Shown: positions 24,884-33,136, counted from the stretch's first letter. The stretch is 61,914 nucleotides of DNA from Oscillospiraceae bacterium (GCA_015064415.1 SVSG01000011.1:1-61914); one strand, 5' to 3'. Numbers and translations: made by a program. Notes: a model not told the origin generated them from the sequence alone.

Positions 24884-25486
24884 TTACTCGCCCATTGGCC
24901 AAAGTGCCGTATCGTAAACGGTGTTGGCGTTCGGGTTGGCGGGTACGGCGGCAGCATCCACAAGGAACGTGATGGTGCTGTTGGTATAGGTGTTGTCCAT
25001 GGTCTTGTCAAAGGTGACGTTGGTAAAGATGGGGGGCGTTTCCTCGCCCGGGGCAAGCGCGCGGTAGAAATAGTAATAGTCGCCCTGCAGTAACCAATAA
25101 CGGTGATCCACGTCACAGCTGATCAGCGAGGGGTCCACGGGCTTTCCCGCGTTCTCCTCGGAAAGGGTGAATTGCGGATACATCTTCACACGCACGAAAA
25201 CGTTCATGGGGCCCGTGTTCTTCACGGTGACCTGCTTGCTGGCGACCTCGCCAGGGCGGATCTGTATCGGGGCGTTGCCAAGAACGGGCTTGCTCCCCCC
25301 TTTGGGGATGCTGCTTTCGCGCAGCTCGATCTCCAGCTTACCGCTTTGAATAACGGTGATGCCGGATGTGGCTACGGGCGGCGCGTAAGCAAGGGTGAAG
25401 GCCCCGATCGCGGCAACGATTGCCACCACCAGTGCACAAACGGCAAATATGAACTTTTTCAGATGCGATTGCAAAAGTGCGCGCAT
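24884..25486 (-). CDS. TasA/camelysin-like secreted protein
   Basis: A 200-residue protein with an N-terminal signal/anchor helix (FIFAVCALVVAIVAAIGAFT) followed by LAYAPPVATSG. The mature part has Ig-like features, with IQIRPGEVASKQVTVKNTG, then FVRVKMYPQF, as in CalY/TasA-family fibre proteins. The SipW motif is less clear than in its neighbours, and GAFTLAYA could be cleaved by a standard signal peptidase. GGAGG precedes ATG 25486; the stop lies 15 bp before the giant gene. Likely co-subunit of the same surface structure. Confidence 0.65.
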   Translation of the reverse strand: MRALLQSHLKKFIFAVCALVVAIVAAIGAFTLAYAPPVATSGITVIQSGKLEIELRESSIPKGGSKPVLGNAPIQIRPGEVASKQVTVKNTGPMNVFVRVKMYPQFTLSEENAGKPVDPSLISCDVDHRYWLLQGDYYYFYRALAPGEETPPIFTNVTFDKTMDNTYTNSTITFLVDAAAVPANPNANTVYDTALWPMGE

Positions 25487-25574
25487 ATCGGGACCTCCTT
25501 TCTATTATTTAGGGGGGGCAAGCTTTCACTTGCGCGGAAGACAAATAAAAATTGTGTTAGATGATACTGTTTTA

Positions 25575-26315
25575 TCAGTTAGTGGGGATGGTGAGGCCAG
25601 CAAAAACTTGGAACTGCTCGTTGAAGGAGGAAAGCATTGCCTCCTGACAAGAGCCAAGGCCCTGAGCCTGTACGGCAAATACGGAAATGTTCAGCTGCAA
25701 CTTGGAGCAAGTGACAAATTCCGCATTTGACCATGTGTTGGGGAAATTCAGGGAGTCAAGGAAGATCACGGACTCGTTTGCGGCTTTTGCATCTCTAATC
25801 AGAACGTAGACCGCAAAGCCGTCGGGAATCTCTTCGTAGTATACGGCGTAAGTGCTGTTTGACCACAGCTTTTCATTTTCGCTGGATTTAGCGAGAGAGC
25901 CATTCCAAGGGCCACCCTGCAGGAAGGCATCTAGCTTGGTCTTGCTGTCGGAGGTGCCGGGACGGCAGAGAATGCTGTGAATGTCATACTCGCTTCCACC
26001 GTCAGTGATCACGATCTTGGCGGCAAGGTACGCGGGCATAGAGCCATCCACGTCCAGTACCTTAATGGTGGACTTCTTTTCCACCCTGCGTCCGGGATAG
26101 ATAACACCGTAGTTGATGGCGGGTGTGGTGCCCGTGACGTCAATGGGGGTTTTGCCGTCGGCAGCCAATTCGGTGAACTGGATGGTGACGTTGCCCGCGG
26201 TAAAGATGTTTTGCGAAGTTGCTTGTGCCGTGAAGTATGCCACGGTTAAACCGGTTGCCGTGCCCACCAAAAGGCAGGCAGCCAATACGATCAAAAGGAG
26301 CTTTGTTTTTTTCAT
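25575..26315 (-). CDS. SipW-dependent TasA/camelysin-like secreted protein
   Basis: A 246-residue protein starting MKKTKLLLIVLAACLLVGTA, then TGLTVAYFTAQATSQNIFTA, a clear SipW-dependent signal peptide (AYFT...NxFTAGNV). The mature domain has repeated beta segments and the family wording GNVTIQFTE. ATG 26315 is chosen over 26360 because the upstream residues are hydrophilic and GAGGT lies about 11 bp before it. It starts 14 bp after the stop of the previous gene. Fibre-forming or matrix role inferred from family and operon. Confidence 0.8.
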   Translation of the reverse strand: MKKTKLLLIVLAACLLVGTATGLTVAYFTAQATSQNIFTAGNVTIQFTELAADGKTPIDVTGTTPAINYGVIYPGRRVEKKSTIKVLDVDGSMPAYLAAKIVITDGGSEYDIHSILCRPGTSDSKTKLDAFLQGGPWNGSLAKSSENEKLWSNSTYAVYYEEIPDGFAVYVLIRDAKAANESVIFLDSLNFPNTWSNAEFVTCSKLQLNISVFAVQAQGLGSCQEAMLSSFNEQFQVFAGLTIPTN

Positions 26316-26329
26316 AGTTTTAAACCTCA

Positions 26330-26875
26330 TTATCTTGCAAACTTCTCGGCTTCCACCCACGCGGCCTGCGGGGTGTCAAAGCCCAATTGCTGAACGGCAT
26401 AACCGATAAAGGTCAGCTTGGGGTAATTTGCGCTTGTTAAGACATCCATTTGCGCTTTTGTCACCTCAGGCTTCACGGTGATCGTGTTGTCCTCAAGGAT
26501 GTAATAGGCAACGTCGGATGCTGTTTCAGCTTGTTGGCGGTAATAGACGTTGGGGTGGTCGGGAAGCGGTGTCCACAGAGAATTGACGGCATAAGAAAGA
26601 AAGCTTGTCGCATCATTCGTTTCCTCAATCTCCAAAAAGATCCAACACGCTTCGCTTCCGCCGATGACAGTAAGCTTGGGATCCTCGCTTACCGTGGCGG
26701 CAGGTACCATTTTGTAATCAGAGCCAGTCGATTCTGTCAACGTAATGTTTACGTTACCTGCGACAAATGTGTTGGAGAGCTGATCGGAATCACCAAGCCA
26801 CGCCAACGTGACAAACAGCGTACTGCCGCAAAGCAGAACACCCGCCAAAACAAGCAGAAGGATTTTCTTTTTCAT
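26330..26875 (-). CDS. SipW-dependent TasA/camelysin-like secreted protein
   Basis: A 181-residue protein starting MKKKILLLVLAGVLLCGSTL, then FVTLAWLGDSDQLSNTFVAG, matching SipW-dependent signal peptides with the AWL variant of the AYF motif. GNVNITLTES opens the mature beta-domain. It is the shortest member of the set. It ends with YAVQQLGFDT, similar to YAVQGAEI and FAVQAQGL in the two neighbouring paralogues, suggesting tandem duplication. GAGAGG-like sequences lie upstream. Confidence 0.8.
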   Translation of the reverse strand: MKKKILLLVLAGVLLCGSTLFVTLAWLGDSDQLSNTFVAGNVNITLTESTGSDYKMVPAATVSEDPKLTVIGGSEACWIFLEIEETNDATSFLSYAVNSLWTPLPDHPNVYYRQQAETASDVAYYILEDNTITVKPEVTKAQMDVLTSANYPKLTFIGYAVQQLGFDTPQAAWVEAEKFAR

Positions 26876-26903
26876 AAAGGGATCCTCGCTTGTGAGAGGT
26901 CAA

Positions 26904-27647
26904 TTAATTGGTGGCACTGAGAGGGAAGAATACGTTTGCGGCCTCTTTAACGTTTGCGATTTCCGCGCCCTGTACAGCGTATGCGGTGATGGAGAAGCTT
27001 GTACGAGCTGCGACGGTAAAGTCTGCCTCGCGGAATTGCGATCCAACGTTGAAATGGTCGAAGACGGTGACGTCAACGACGGACTTGATTCCATTGGAGT
27101 CGGTAGTGGTAACAGTGCCGGCAGTAGTAACTGCGGGATTCACACCCGCTACCGTCGGGCCGACATAATAATAAATGTTTGCATATGTAGCAGCTTCGTA
27201 TCCGGCTATAGTTTGGAGGCTGCGCCAACCGAAGTATTCCAGTTGCTGGGCAATCGTCATCTTGCTGGTGTCGTTGTTAGGATTGGCATTGGATACTTGG
27301 ATATTCGTCAAGTCTGCGCTCATATCGATCTTTACGAACAGGAAAGAGTCCTCACTGTCAGAGGAAATATGGATAACGGGGTCCTTGACAAAGGACTTGC
27401 CGGCAACCAGCTTGTATTGGTTACCCTGTACTCTCAGTCCGTAGTTGGGTTCACCGTTGACAGGAACATCGCCGGTGGTGGGGTTTACATAGCTTTCATC
27501 CAGCGTGATCTTCACTGTGCCGTAAGTAAAGCTGTTGGTGATGGTTGCCTCAGCACGCAGATACGCGATGGTACCGGCGATAGAGCCGACGACCAGCAGT
27601 ACAGCGCACATAACGACAGCCGCGGTGAGTAAGAGTTTCTTTTTCAT
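26904..27647 (-). CDS. SipW-dependent TasA/camelysin-like secreted protein
   Basis: A 247-residue protein with signal MKKKLLLTAAVVMCAVLLVV, then GSIAGTIAYLRAEATITNSF, the canonical SipW pattern (GTIAYL...NSFTYG). The mature part contains Ser/Thr-rich beta segments and GTVKITLDES. It is the first substrate gene after sipW, the place of the main fibre subunit in Bacillus tapA-sipW-tasA, though the order differs here. GGAGG lies about 7 bp before ATG 27647. Secretion, polymerisation and matrix function are inferred from the family. Confidence 0.82.
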   Translation of the reverse strand: MKKKLLLTAAVVMCAVLLVVGSIAGTIAYLRAEATITNSFTYGTVKITLDESYVNPTTGDVPVNGEPNYGLRVQGNQYKLVAGKSFVKDPVIHISSDSEDSFLFVKIDMSADLTNIQVSNANPNNDTSKMTIAQQLEYFGWRSLQTIAGYEAATYANIYYYVGPTVAGVNPAVTTAGTVTTTDSNGIKSVVDVTVFDHFNVGSQFREADFTVAARTSFSITAYAVQGAEIANVKEAANVFFPLSATN

Positions 27648-27702
27648 TTTTTTGTCCTCCTAAAAAATGATTTTGAATTTATGTGGTAAAGCCAGATGGC
27701 GT

Positions 27703-28305
27703 TTACTCCAAGGGTTGGGTGGGGGAGTCATCCTCGCAGGTTTCGGGGGAGTCCTCCGTTTCGGTGGTGTTGTCGGTGTCGGGCGGGTCCTTTTTCCAGA
27801 TCAGCTTCAAAAGATCGACCAAAAAGACGGCGGCCAGCACCGCAAGGCAGGTGCCCAGCGCCACGTAGCGGCCGGGCGGTGTTTGGATATACACGGAAAG
27901 ATAGCCGAGATAGGGGATGGAAAAGACGGGCTTGCCGATGATCTGATCCGAGCGGATCGGGTCGCCGTCGGGCGTTTCATTGGCATCGCCCTGCGTGCGG
28001 TAATACATCACGTTCGGGTTGCTTTCATCGGGGATGACCTCAATGATGCGGTGTGTGGCAACCGTGTTGTCGTTCAGGTAGAAGGTGACGGGCTCATCGA
28101 CCTGCATCTTCAGTGGGTCGACCTCCTTCACGTAGATCATCGATCCCACGTGGTAGGTCGGCTCCATCGAGCCGGAGATCACCGTGTAGGGCTGAAGGCC
28201 GATCAGTCGCACGCCCACCATCAGCACAGCAAGGGTGAGAACTGCCACAATGATCACAATAATGGCAACGTTCCATATGCGCTTACATATCGCCGTGGCG
28301 ATCAC
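27703..28305 (-). CDS. sipW: SipW-type (ER-type) signal peptidase I
   Basis: A 200-residue membrane protease. A transmembrane helix (about 9-35) precedes the catalytic serine in VISGSMEPTYHVGS. The general base is histidine in VATHRIIEV, not lysine, which defines the archaeal/ER/SipW type. A second helix (about 145-170) and a Thr/Glu/Asp-rich cytoplasmic tail follow. It cleaves the special signal peptides of the TasA-like proteins encoded downstream. The start appears to be GTG 28305: an in-frame stop lies just upstream and no ATG follows in the N-terminal region, although the ribosome site is close. It is the first gene of the seven-gene operon. Confidence 0.92.
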   Translation of the reverse strand: MIATAICKRIWNVAIIVIIVAVLTLAVLMVGVRLIGLQPYTVISGSMEPTYHVGSMIYVKEVDPLKMQVDEPVTFYLNDNTVATHRIIEVIPDESNPNVMYYRTQGDANETPDGDPIRSDQIIGKPVFSIPYLGYLSVYIQTPPGRYVALGTCLAVLAAVFLVDLLKLIWKKDPPDTDNTTETEDSPETCEDDSPTQPLE

Positions 28306-28370
28306 CCCTTCCGAAAATTAAGTCTATATAAATACGCGCGTCATACGCGCGCGAGTATACACGCGCTTAC

Positions 28371-28440
28371 ATTATAAACCTCTTTACCCCATTTGGCAAG
28401 GGGTTTCTGTCAAGTTTGTTGAAGTTTGTTGAAAGTCAAC
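28371..28440 (-). promoter_or_regulatory. sipW operon promoter with upstream direct repeats
   Basis: On the minus strand TTGCCA (28399-28394) and TATAAT (28376-28371) are separated by 17 bp. A CCCC/GGGG dyad overlaps the -35 box. Upstream, the 10-bp unit GTTTGTTGAA is directly repeated at 28414-28423 and 28424-28433, followed by the dyad GTTGA-AAG-TCAAC (28428-28440). Such an array upstream of -35 suits an activator or repressor of matrix genes. I see no match to the Bacillus SinR box. Confidence 0.65.
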
Positions 28441-28466
28441 AGAAAAGTCATCGTCTTTTGTGCACT

Positions 28467-28495
28467 TTTTAAGCTTTGCTTAAGTTTATTGTCAA
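28467..28495 (-). promoter_or_regulatory. Possible second upstream promoter of sipW operon
   Basis: TTGACA (28495-28490) and TTAAAA (28472-28467) with a 17-bp spacer on the minus strand; the palindrome TTAAGC-TTT-GCTTAA (28469-28483) overlaps the -10 end. The rest of 28496-28645 shows a TTGCG/CGCAA hairpin and AT-rich sequence but no gene I can support. Confidence 0.35.
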
Positions 28496-28649
28496 ATATT
28501 TTTCCACCGGTCGCTATTTGCGGAATTTTTCGCAAAAATGATGCGCTTGACAAAAAAACGGAGGAGGATGCCCCGCGTTTCTTTGTTTTCTTGTTTAAAA
28601 ATTTCTCAAAAAATCAATTTACCCCCAAAACGGTATGAGTTTTCGCGAA

Positions 28650-28676
28650 AAAAGCCCGCCAAACGGCGGGCTTTGC
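28650..28676 (-). terminator. Terminator of the alpha/beta hydrolase gene
   Basis: AAGCCCGCC and GGCGGGCTT form a 9-bp stem with six T following on the minus strand, directly after the stop codon at 28686. Confidence 0.88.
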
Positions 28677-28685
28677 AAGCTGTTT

Positions 28686-29630
28686 TCAGCTCAGAAGCGG
28701 CTTAAAAAAGGCATCCGCCTCGGCAAGATAGGTCTCGCGGTCAAGCGGGAAGCAGAGGCCGTGCCCCGCGCCGGGCGTGACGATCAGCTTTTTGTGCGCG
28801 GAGGTGCAGGCGGCATAATTTTTTTCACTCATGGCGCAGGGCACAAAATCGTCGGTGTCGCCGTGGAAAAAGATCACGGGCAGGCGGCATTTTTTCATGG
28901 ACTCGATGGGGGAGAGGGCATCGGGGTCAAAGTGCCCGAACAAGATCGCGCCAAGGCGGGCAAAGGGGTACAGAAGCCCTGCGGGCAGCCCCATGTCGCG
29001 CATCACCTTTTTGACGATCTCACGCGTGGAGGTATAGCCGCAATCCGCCAGCACGCCGACCACGTTCGGGGGCAGGGGGAGGGTAGCGGCCGTCAGCACG
29101 GTGGCGGCACCCATTGAGATGCCCGTGAGGATGATCCTGGCATCGGGGTCGATGTTTTGGATGACGAAATCCACCCACGCAAGGCAATCGCGGCTCTCCA
29201 GCGCGCCGAAGCTGATGACGTGGCCCTCGCTCTCGCCGCTGGCGCGGTGATCCACGATCAGGGCGTTACGCCCCAGTGAAAAGCAACGGAAAACGCCGCC
29301 GCCAAGGTCCGCGTCGGCACACCCGCGATAGCCGTGGAACAAGATCTCGATGGGCGCACCCTTTTTGTGCTCGTAATACTTGCCGACAAGCTTCAGCCCG
29401 TCGTGCGAGGTGATCGTCACCCGTCTGTGCGGCATGGCGCGGATCTGTTTGATCCATTCGATCATCTGCGGGCGGTAGGGCTCGTAGATCTCCCCCTTCG
29501 GGGTGGGGAACTCCTCACGCGGGCCCTTGCGCGAGGCGTAGAAGATGCGGAAAAAGCAGATGGAGGCGGCGGTCAGCGCGGCAACAAGCAGAAAACCGAG
29601 CACACAAAGCGGGATCAACCAATAAAGCAT
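28686..29630 (-). CDS. Membrane-anchored alpha/beta hydrolase
   Basis: A 314-residue protein with an N-terminal transmembrane helix (about 2-28) and an alpha/beta-hydrolase domain. The nucleophile Ser is in LTGISMGAAT, the acid Asp is in FFHGDTDDFVP and the His is in TPGAGHGLCF. IEILFHGYRGCADAD supplies the oxyanion-loop HG motif. It resembles the YqkD/BD-FAE-like 'alpha/beta hydrolase' group common in Firmicutes. ATG 29630 is chosen since AAGGAG is 9 bp upstream; GTG 29639 would touch it. Substrate unknown. Confidence 0.88.
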   Translation of the reverse strand: MLYWLIPLCVLGFLLVAALTAASICFFRIFYASRKGPREEFPTPKGEIYEPYRPQMIEWIKQIRAMPHRRVTITSHDGLKLVGKYYEHKKGAPIEILFHGYRGCADADLGGGVFRCFSLGRNALIVDHRASGESEGHVISFGALESRDCLAWVDFVIQNIDPDARIILTGISMGAATVLTAATLPLPPNVVGVLADCGYTSTREIVKKVMRDMGLPAGLLYPFARLGAILFGHFDPDALSPIESMKKCRLPVIFFHGDTDDFVPCAMSEKNYAACTSAHKKLIVTPGAGHGLCFPLDRETYLAEADAFFKPLLS

Positions 29631-29721
29631 TCGGAACACTCCTTTTTTGTGAAAACGTTCATGATATTATATTTTAACACAAAAAAGAAAACAATTCAAC
29701 TTTTTTACAAAAAACAAAAGC

Positions 29722-29750
29722 TTGCAATTTTCGCGAAAATGCGATATAAT
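29722..29750 (+). promoter_or_regulatory. Promoter with internal palindrome, acyltransferase gene
   Basis: TTGCAA (29722-29727) and TATAAT (29745-29750) with a 17-bp spacer. The perfect palindrome ATTTTCGCGAAAAT (29727-29740) occupies most of the spacer, a good place for a repressor. Confidence 0.75.
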
Positions 29751-29795
29751 GTTAAATATGCGCAAAGACAACAAAAAATTTACGCAGGAGTACGT

Positions 29796-31103
29796 ATGAC
29801 GCCAAAGGAAAATATTGAGGTCAATTACAAGAACAAAAAACGCTACAATAACGCAAAATATCCCATACGTCAGCCGAAATTTTTGACATGGCTGATCTGG
29901 TTTCTTTCCAAAATTCTGCTTTTCGGCAAGAAATATAAGATCGAAAAGGTGGGGATGGAGGGGCTGAAGCCGCCGTATCTGTTGCTCTCCAATCACATGT
30001 ATTTTATTGATTTCGAGCTGGCGGCGATGGTGACCTGGCCGCACCGCGTGAACAACGTGGTCAATCTGGACGGCTATTATCGCCGCCCGTGGCTGATGGA
30101 GCTGATCGGTGCCATCGGCACGCGCAAATTCACCACCGATCTGCACCTGTACCGCTCGATCCGCGAGGTGCTCTCGCGCGGCGATATTCTTTGCATGTAC
30201 CCCGAGGCGCGTTATTCCCCCTGCGGCATTACCTCCTATCTGCCCGACTCGCTCGGCACGCTGGTGAAGCGCTGTAAGGTGCCCGTGGTGGTCATCATTC
30301 ACCACGGCAATCATCTGCACTCGCCCTTCTGGAACTTCCGCAAAAAGCGCAAGGTGCCGCTCCATACCGTGGCGACCAAGCTCCTCACGCCCGAGCAGAT
30401 CGAAGAGATGTCGGTGGACGAGATCAACGCCGCCTTGAAGGAGGCGTTCGCCTATGACGATTACCGCTATCAGAAGGGAAACGGCATTCTGATCACGGAG
30501 AAAACGCGCGCCGAGGGGCTGCACAAAATTTTGTATCAGTGCCCGCACTGTATGGCGGAATCGAAGATGGACTCCAAGGGTACGGAGATCTTTTGCACCG
30601 CATGCGGCAAGCGCTGGACGCTTTGCGAAAACGGCGAGTTGCAGGCGTGCGAGGGGGAGACGGAATTTGTTCGCGTGCCCGATTGGTTCTTGTGGGAGCG
30701 CGAGCAGGTGAAGCAAGAGATCACGCGCGGCGAGTACGCGTTTTGCGATGACGTGGACGTGTTTTCGCAACCACGTTGCTGGAAATTTGAGCATCTCGGC
30801 GCGGCCAAGCTCTCGCACGATCCCGAAAACGGCTTCCTGCTGGAGGGGGAATATCGCGGCGAAAAATACTACGTCCACCGCGCACCCTGGCAGAATAACA
30901 GCTTGCATATCGAGTACGATTGGTGCTACGTCAAGCCCTTTGATTGTCTGGATATCTCCACCGAAAATGACTCCTTCTACTGCTATCCGACAAAGCAGAA
31001 CGTGGTGACCAAGCTTGCCTTTGCCACCGAGATCATCTACGAGCGTCAGCTGCAACAAAAGGAAGCGGAAAGAACTGCGCGGCGCGAGCAGGTACGCTCT
31101 TGA
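29796..31103 (+). CDS. PlsC-like 1-acylglycerol-3-phosphate acyltransferase with zinc ribbon
   Basis: A 435-residue protein. The acyltransferase domain (about 25-215) has a membrane-associated helix (FLTWLIWFLSKILLF), block I as NHMYFIDFE (NHX4D) and block III as YPEARYS in place of the usual EGTRS. Residues about 245-275 are a zinc ribbon (CPHC...CTAC), and the C-terminal 150 residues form a domain I cannot name. It would transfer an acyl chain in phospholipid synthesis, but the added ribbon and altered block III make the substrate uncertain. ATG 29796 has GCAGGAG 5 bp upstream; longer in-frame reading runs through the promoter. Confidence 0.82.
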   Translation: MTPKENIEVNYKNKKRYNNAKYPIRQPKFLTWLIWFLSKILLFGKKYKIEKVGMEGLKPPYLLLSNHMYFIDFELAAMVTWPHRVNNVVNLDGYYRRPWLMELIGAIGTRKFTTDLHLYRSIREVLSRGDILCMYPEARYSPCGITSYLPDSLGTLVKRCKVPVVVIIHHGNHLHSPFWNFRKKRKVPLHTVATKLLTPEQIEEMSVDEINAALKEAFAYDDYRYQKGNGILITEKTRAEGLHKILYQCPHCMAESKMDSKGTEIFCTACGKRWTLCENGELQACEGETEFVRVPDWFLWEREQVKQEITRGEYAFCDDVDVFSQPRCWKFEHLGAAKLSHDPENGFLLEGEYRGEKYYVHRAPWQNNSLHIEYDWCYVKPFDCLDISTENDSFYCYPTKQNVVTKLAFATEIIYERQLQQKEAERTARREQVRS

Positions 31104-31128
31104 CAAAATTCGCGTTATGGTATATAAT
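31100..31128 (+). promoter_or_regulatory. Promoter of DUF1622 gene
   Basis: TTGACA (31100-31105) and TATAAT (31123-31128) with a 17-bp spacer; the -35 box overlaps the stop codon of the previous gene. Confidence 0.85.
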
Positions 31129-31161
31129 AATATAATCACCAATACTTAGAAAGGGAATCAT

Positions 31162-31506
31162 ATGAATATCCTTCATCAGGCAATCGCCATTGTATTGCCA
31201 TATATCATTTCCGTTTTAGAGATCATAGGCATCCTTGTGGTGACCTGGTCGGGCATTAAGGGGTTTTGGGAGTTTATCCAGAACACCTTCATGAAAAAGA
31301 AGCTGGACCTGCACACGCATCTGGCCAAGGGCCTTGCCGCGGGGCTGGAGTTCAAAATGGCGGCAGAGATCCTCAAGACCGTGCTGATCCAGAATTTGGA
31401 GGAGCTTTACGTACTGGCGGCGGTGATCCTTTTGCGCGCCCTGCTCAGCGTTCTCATTCACTTTGAAATGAAAAAGCCGCACGAGCAGAAAAAAGAAGAG
31501 GAATAA
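31162..31506 (+). CDS. DUF1622 family membrane protein
   Basis: A 114-residue protein with two transmembrane helices (about 8-36 and 76-98) separated by a basic amphipathic loop (FMKKKLDLHTHLAKGLAAGL). The pattern and the ILKTVLIQNLEELYVLAAVI stretch are typical of DUF1622. The family is small, widespread and of unknown role. AGAAAGGG lies 8 bp before ATG 31162. It is a single-gene unit with its own promoter and a strong terminator. Confidence 0.85.
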   Translation: MNILHQAIAIVLPYIISVLEIIGILVVTWSGIKGFWEFIQNTFMKKKLDLHTHLAKGLAAGLEFKMAAEILKTVLIQNLEELYVLAAVILLRALLSVLIHFEMKKPHEQKKEEE

Positions 31507-31508
31507 AG

Positions 31509-31548
31509 AAAGTCCCGACAGCCACGCTGTCGGGACTTGTTTTTTATT
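31509..31548. terminator. Terminator between convergent genes
   Basis: AAGTCCCGACAG and CTGTCGGGACTT form a 12-bp stem followed by a T-rich run on the plus strand. The minus-strand symporter gene ends within it at 31544. Confidence 0.9.
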
Positions 31549-32947
31549 TTTCCAAGCTTAGCGGATCCGTTTTCTTGGCGAAATGCTCCTTGGTGGCGGT
31601 CATGATGACCTTGGAGAGCGCGATCAGCGCGATCAGGTTGGGCAGTGCCATCAGCGCGTTGAAGCAATCGGCAATCAGCCAGACGACGTTGATCTCCGCC
31701 ACGGCGCCAAGAAACACGAACCCCACGTACACAAGGCGATAGACCGTGACCGCCGTTTTGCGGTGTCCGCGGAACAGATACCCCGCGCAGACCTCGCCGT
31801 AATATGCCCAGCCGAGAATGGTGGAAAGGGCGAAGAAAACGGTGGAGACGGCGATGCCGATGCCGCCGACGAAGGGGAGTGCCTCGTCAAATGCGGCGCT
31901 GCTGAGTGCCGCACCGTTGACGGCGGGCGTGGCACCCGCCCCAAAGGGCGTGAGATACACGTCCGAGGTCAGTACGACAAGCGCGGACATGGTGCAGATC
32001 ACAATGGTGGTGATAAAGACCTCAAACATGCCCCAAAATCCCTGCTTAACGGGGTCCTTGGTGCTGGAGGCCGAGTGCGCGATGGGCGCGCTGCCAAGTC
32101 CCGCCTCGTTGGAAAAAACGCCCCTGCCAATGCCGTATCGCATGGCCGCGAGGATGCCGTAGCCCGCCGCGCCGCCGAAGGCGGCCTTGAAGTTGAACGC
32201 CTCCTTGAAGATCAGCCCGAAGGCCATAGGGATCTTCTCCACGTTGAAGATGAGTGAAAGGATCGAGGCAAGAATGAAGAATATTGCCATCACGGGTACC
32301 AGCTTTTCGTTGACGGAGGCGATGCGCTTCACACCGCCAAGGATCACCACACCGACAATGAGGGTGAGGACGATGCCCGTGATCCAGGGGGCGATATGAA
32401 AGTTGCTTTCCATCACGCCGGAGATCGAGTTGGATTGCGTCGCGTTGCCCGTGCCGATGCAGGCGATCATGGCAAACACCGCAAACAGCGCGGCCAGCCA
32501 CTTCGCGCCAAGGCCGTTTTTGATGTAGTACATGGGGCCGCCCATAAAGGCACCGTTTTCATCCTTTTCGCGGTACTTGATGGCAAGGACGATCTCCGCA
32601 TACTTGGTGAACATGCCAAGCAGGGCGCTGACCCACATCCAGAACACCGCACCGGGACCGCCCAGCACCAGCGCCGTGGCAAGGCCTGCGATGCTGCCCG
32701 TGCCGATGGTACCCGCCAGCGCCGTGGTGACCGCCTGGAAGGGGCTGACACTGCCCTTGTCTCTTGCGTGCAGATTTTTTTGAAAGAGCTGCCCGACGGT
32801 GTTTTTCAGCACGTAGCCGAATTTTCTGAATTGCAGAAAGCCGGATCTCGCGGACAAAAACGCTCCTACTGCGATCAGCAGCACCATCATGGCAATGCTT
32901 AAAACGTTATCGTAAACAAAGCCCAATACTCGGTTAATAACATCCAT
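31544..32947 (-). CDS. Alanine/glycine:cation symporter (AGCS family)
   Basis: A 467-residue transporter with about ten transmembrane helices. The AGCS signature GTIGTGSIAGLATALVLGGP (near residue 80-100) and GGPMYYIKNGLG are present, as is GRGVFSNEAGLGSAPIAHS. The family imports alanine, glycine or, in some members, glutamine with Na+ or H+. ATG 32947 has GGGGAG 8 bp upstream and is preferred over the in-frame start at 33022, which lies in the promoter. Single-gene unit with its own leader hairpin. Confidence 0.93.
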   Translation of the reverse strand: MDVINRVLGFVYDNVLSIAMMVLLIAVGAFLSARSGFLQFRKFGYVLKNTVGQLFQKNLHARDKGSVSPFQAVTTALAGTIGTGSIAGLATALVLGGPGAVFWMWVSALLGMFTKYAEIVLAIKYREKDENGAFMGGPMYYIKNGLGAKWLAALFAVFAMIACIGTGNATQSNSISGVMESNFHIAPWITGIVLTLIVGVVILGGVKRIASVNEKLVPVMAIFFILASILSLIFNVEKIPMAFGLIFKEAFNFKAAFGGAAGYGILAAMRYGIGRGVFSNEAGLGSAPIAHSASSTKDPVKQGFWGMFEVFITTIVICTMSALVVLTSDVYLTPFGAGATPAVNGAALSSAAFDEALPFVGGIGIAVSTVFFALSTILGWAYYGEVCAGYLFRGHRKTAVTVYRLVYVGFVFLGAVAEINVVWLIADCFNALMALPNLIALIALSKVIMTATKEHFAKKTDPLSLEK

Positions 32948-32961
32948 TCTTTTGCTCCCCT

Positions 32962-33022
32962 GTAAAATGCAAAGCATTTTAAATACTATCAAGATTATAT
33001 AAGAAAACTGTCGATTTGTCAA
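32962..33022 (-). promoter_or_regulatory. Promoter and leader hairpin of the symporter gene
   Basis: TTGACA (33022-33017) and TATAAT (32999-32994) on the minus strand with a 17-bp spacer. In the short leader, TAAAATGC-AAA-GCATTTTA (32963-32981) is a perfect inverted repeat just upstream of the ribosome site and may limit translation initiation. Confidence 0.75.
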
Positions 33023-33074
33023 TATGGGCGTGCAGAAAGATGAGGCCAGGATGTCGACGATGCATAGAATTGAA

Positions 33075-33106
33075 AAAAGGACGGCGTTACGCCGTCCTTT
33101 TTGTAA
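33075..33106 (-). terminator. Terminator of esterase gene
   Basis: AAAAAGGACGGCG-TTA-CGCCGTCCTTTTT is a perfect 13-bp stem with T runs on both strands, 30 bp after the esterase stop codon. Confidence 0.9.
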
Positions 33107-33136
33107 AGATCAGTTCTTTTGGGGCTCGTTGCTCGG

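Noticed and set aside
28540-28710. Basic 57-codon plus-strand frame starting with KKRRRMPRV-type residues
   Set aside because: It reads through the hydrolase terminator and into the antisense end of that gene; no evidence of selection.
29667-31142. Minus-strand open frame of 491 codons
   Set aside because: Antisense to the acyltransferase gene, whose motifs, promoter and ribosome site are clear.
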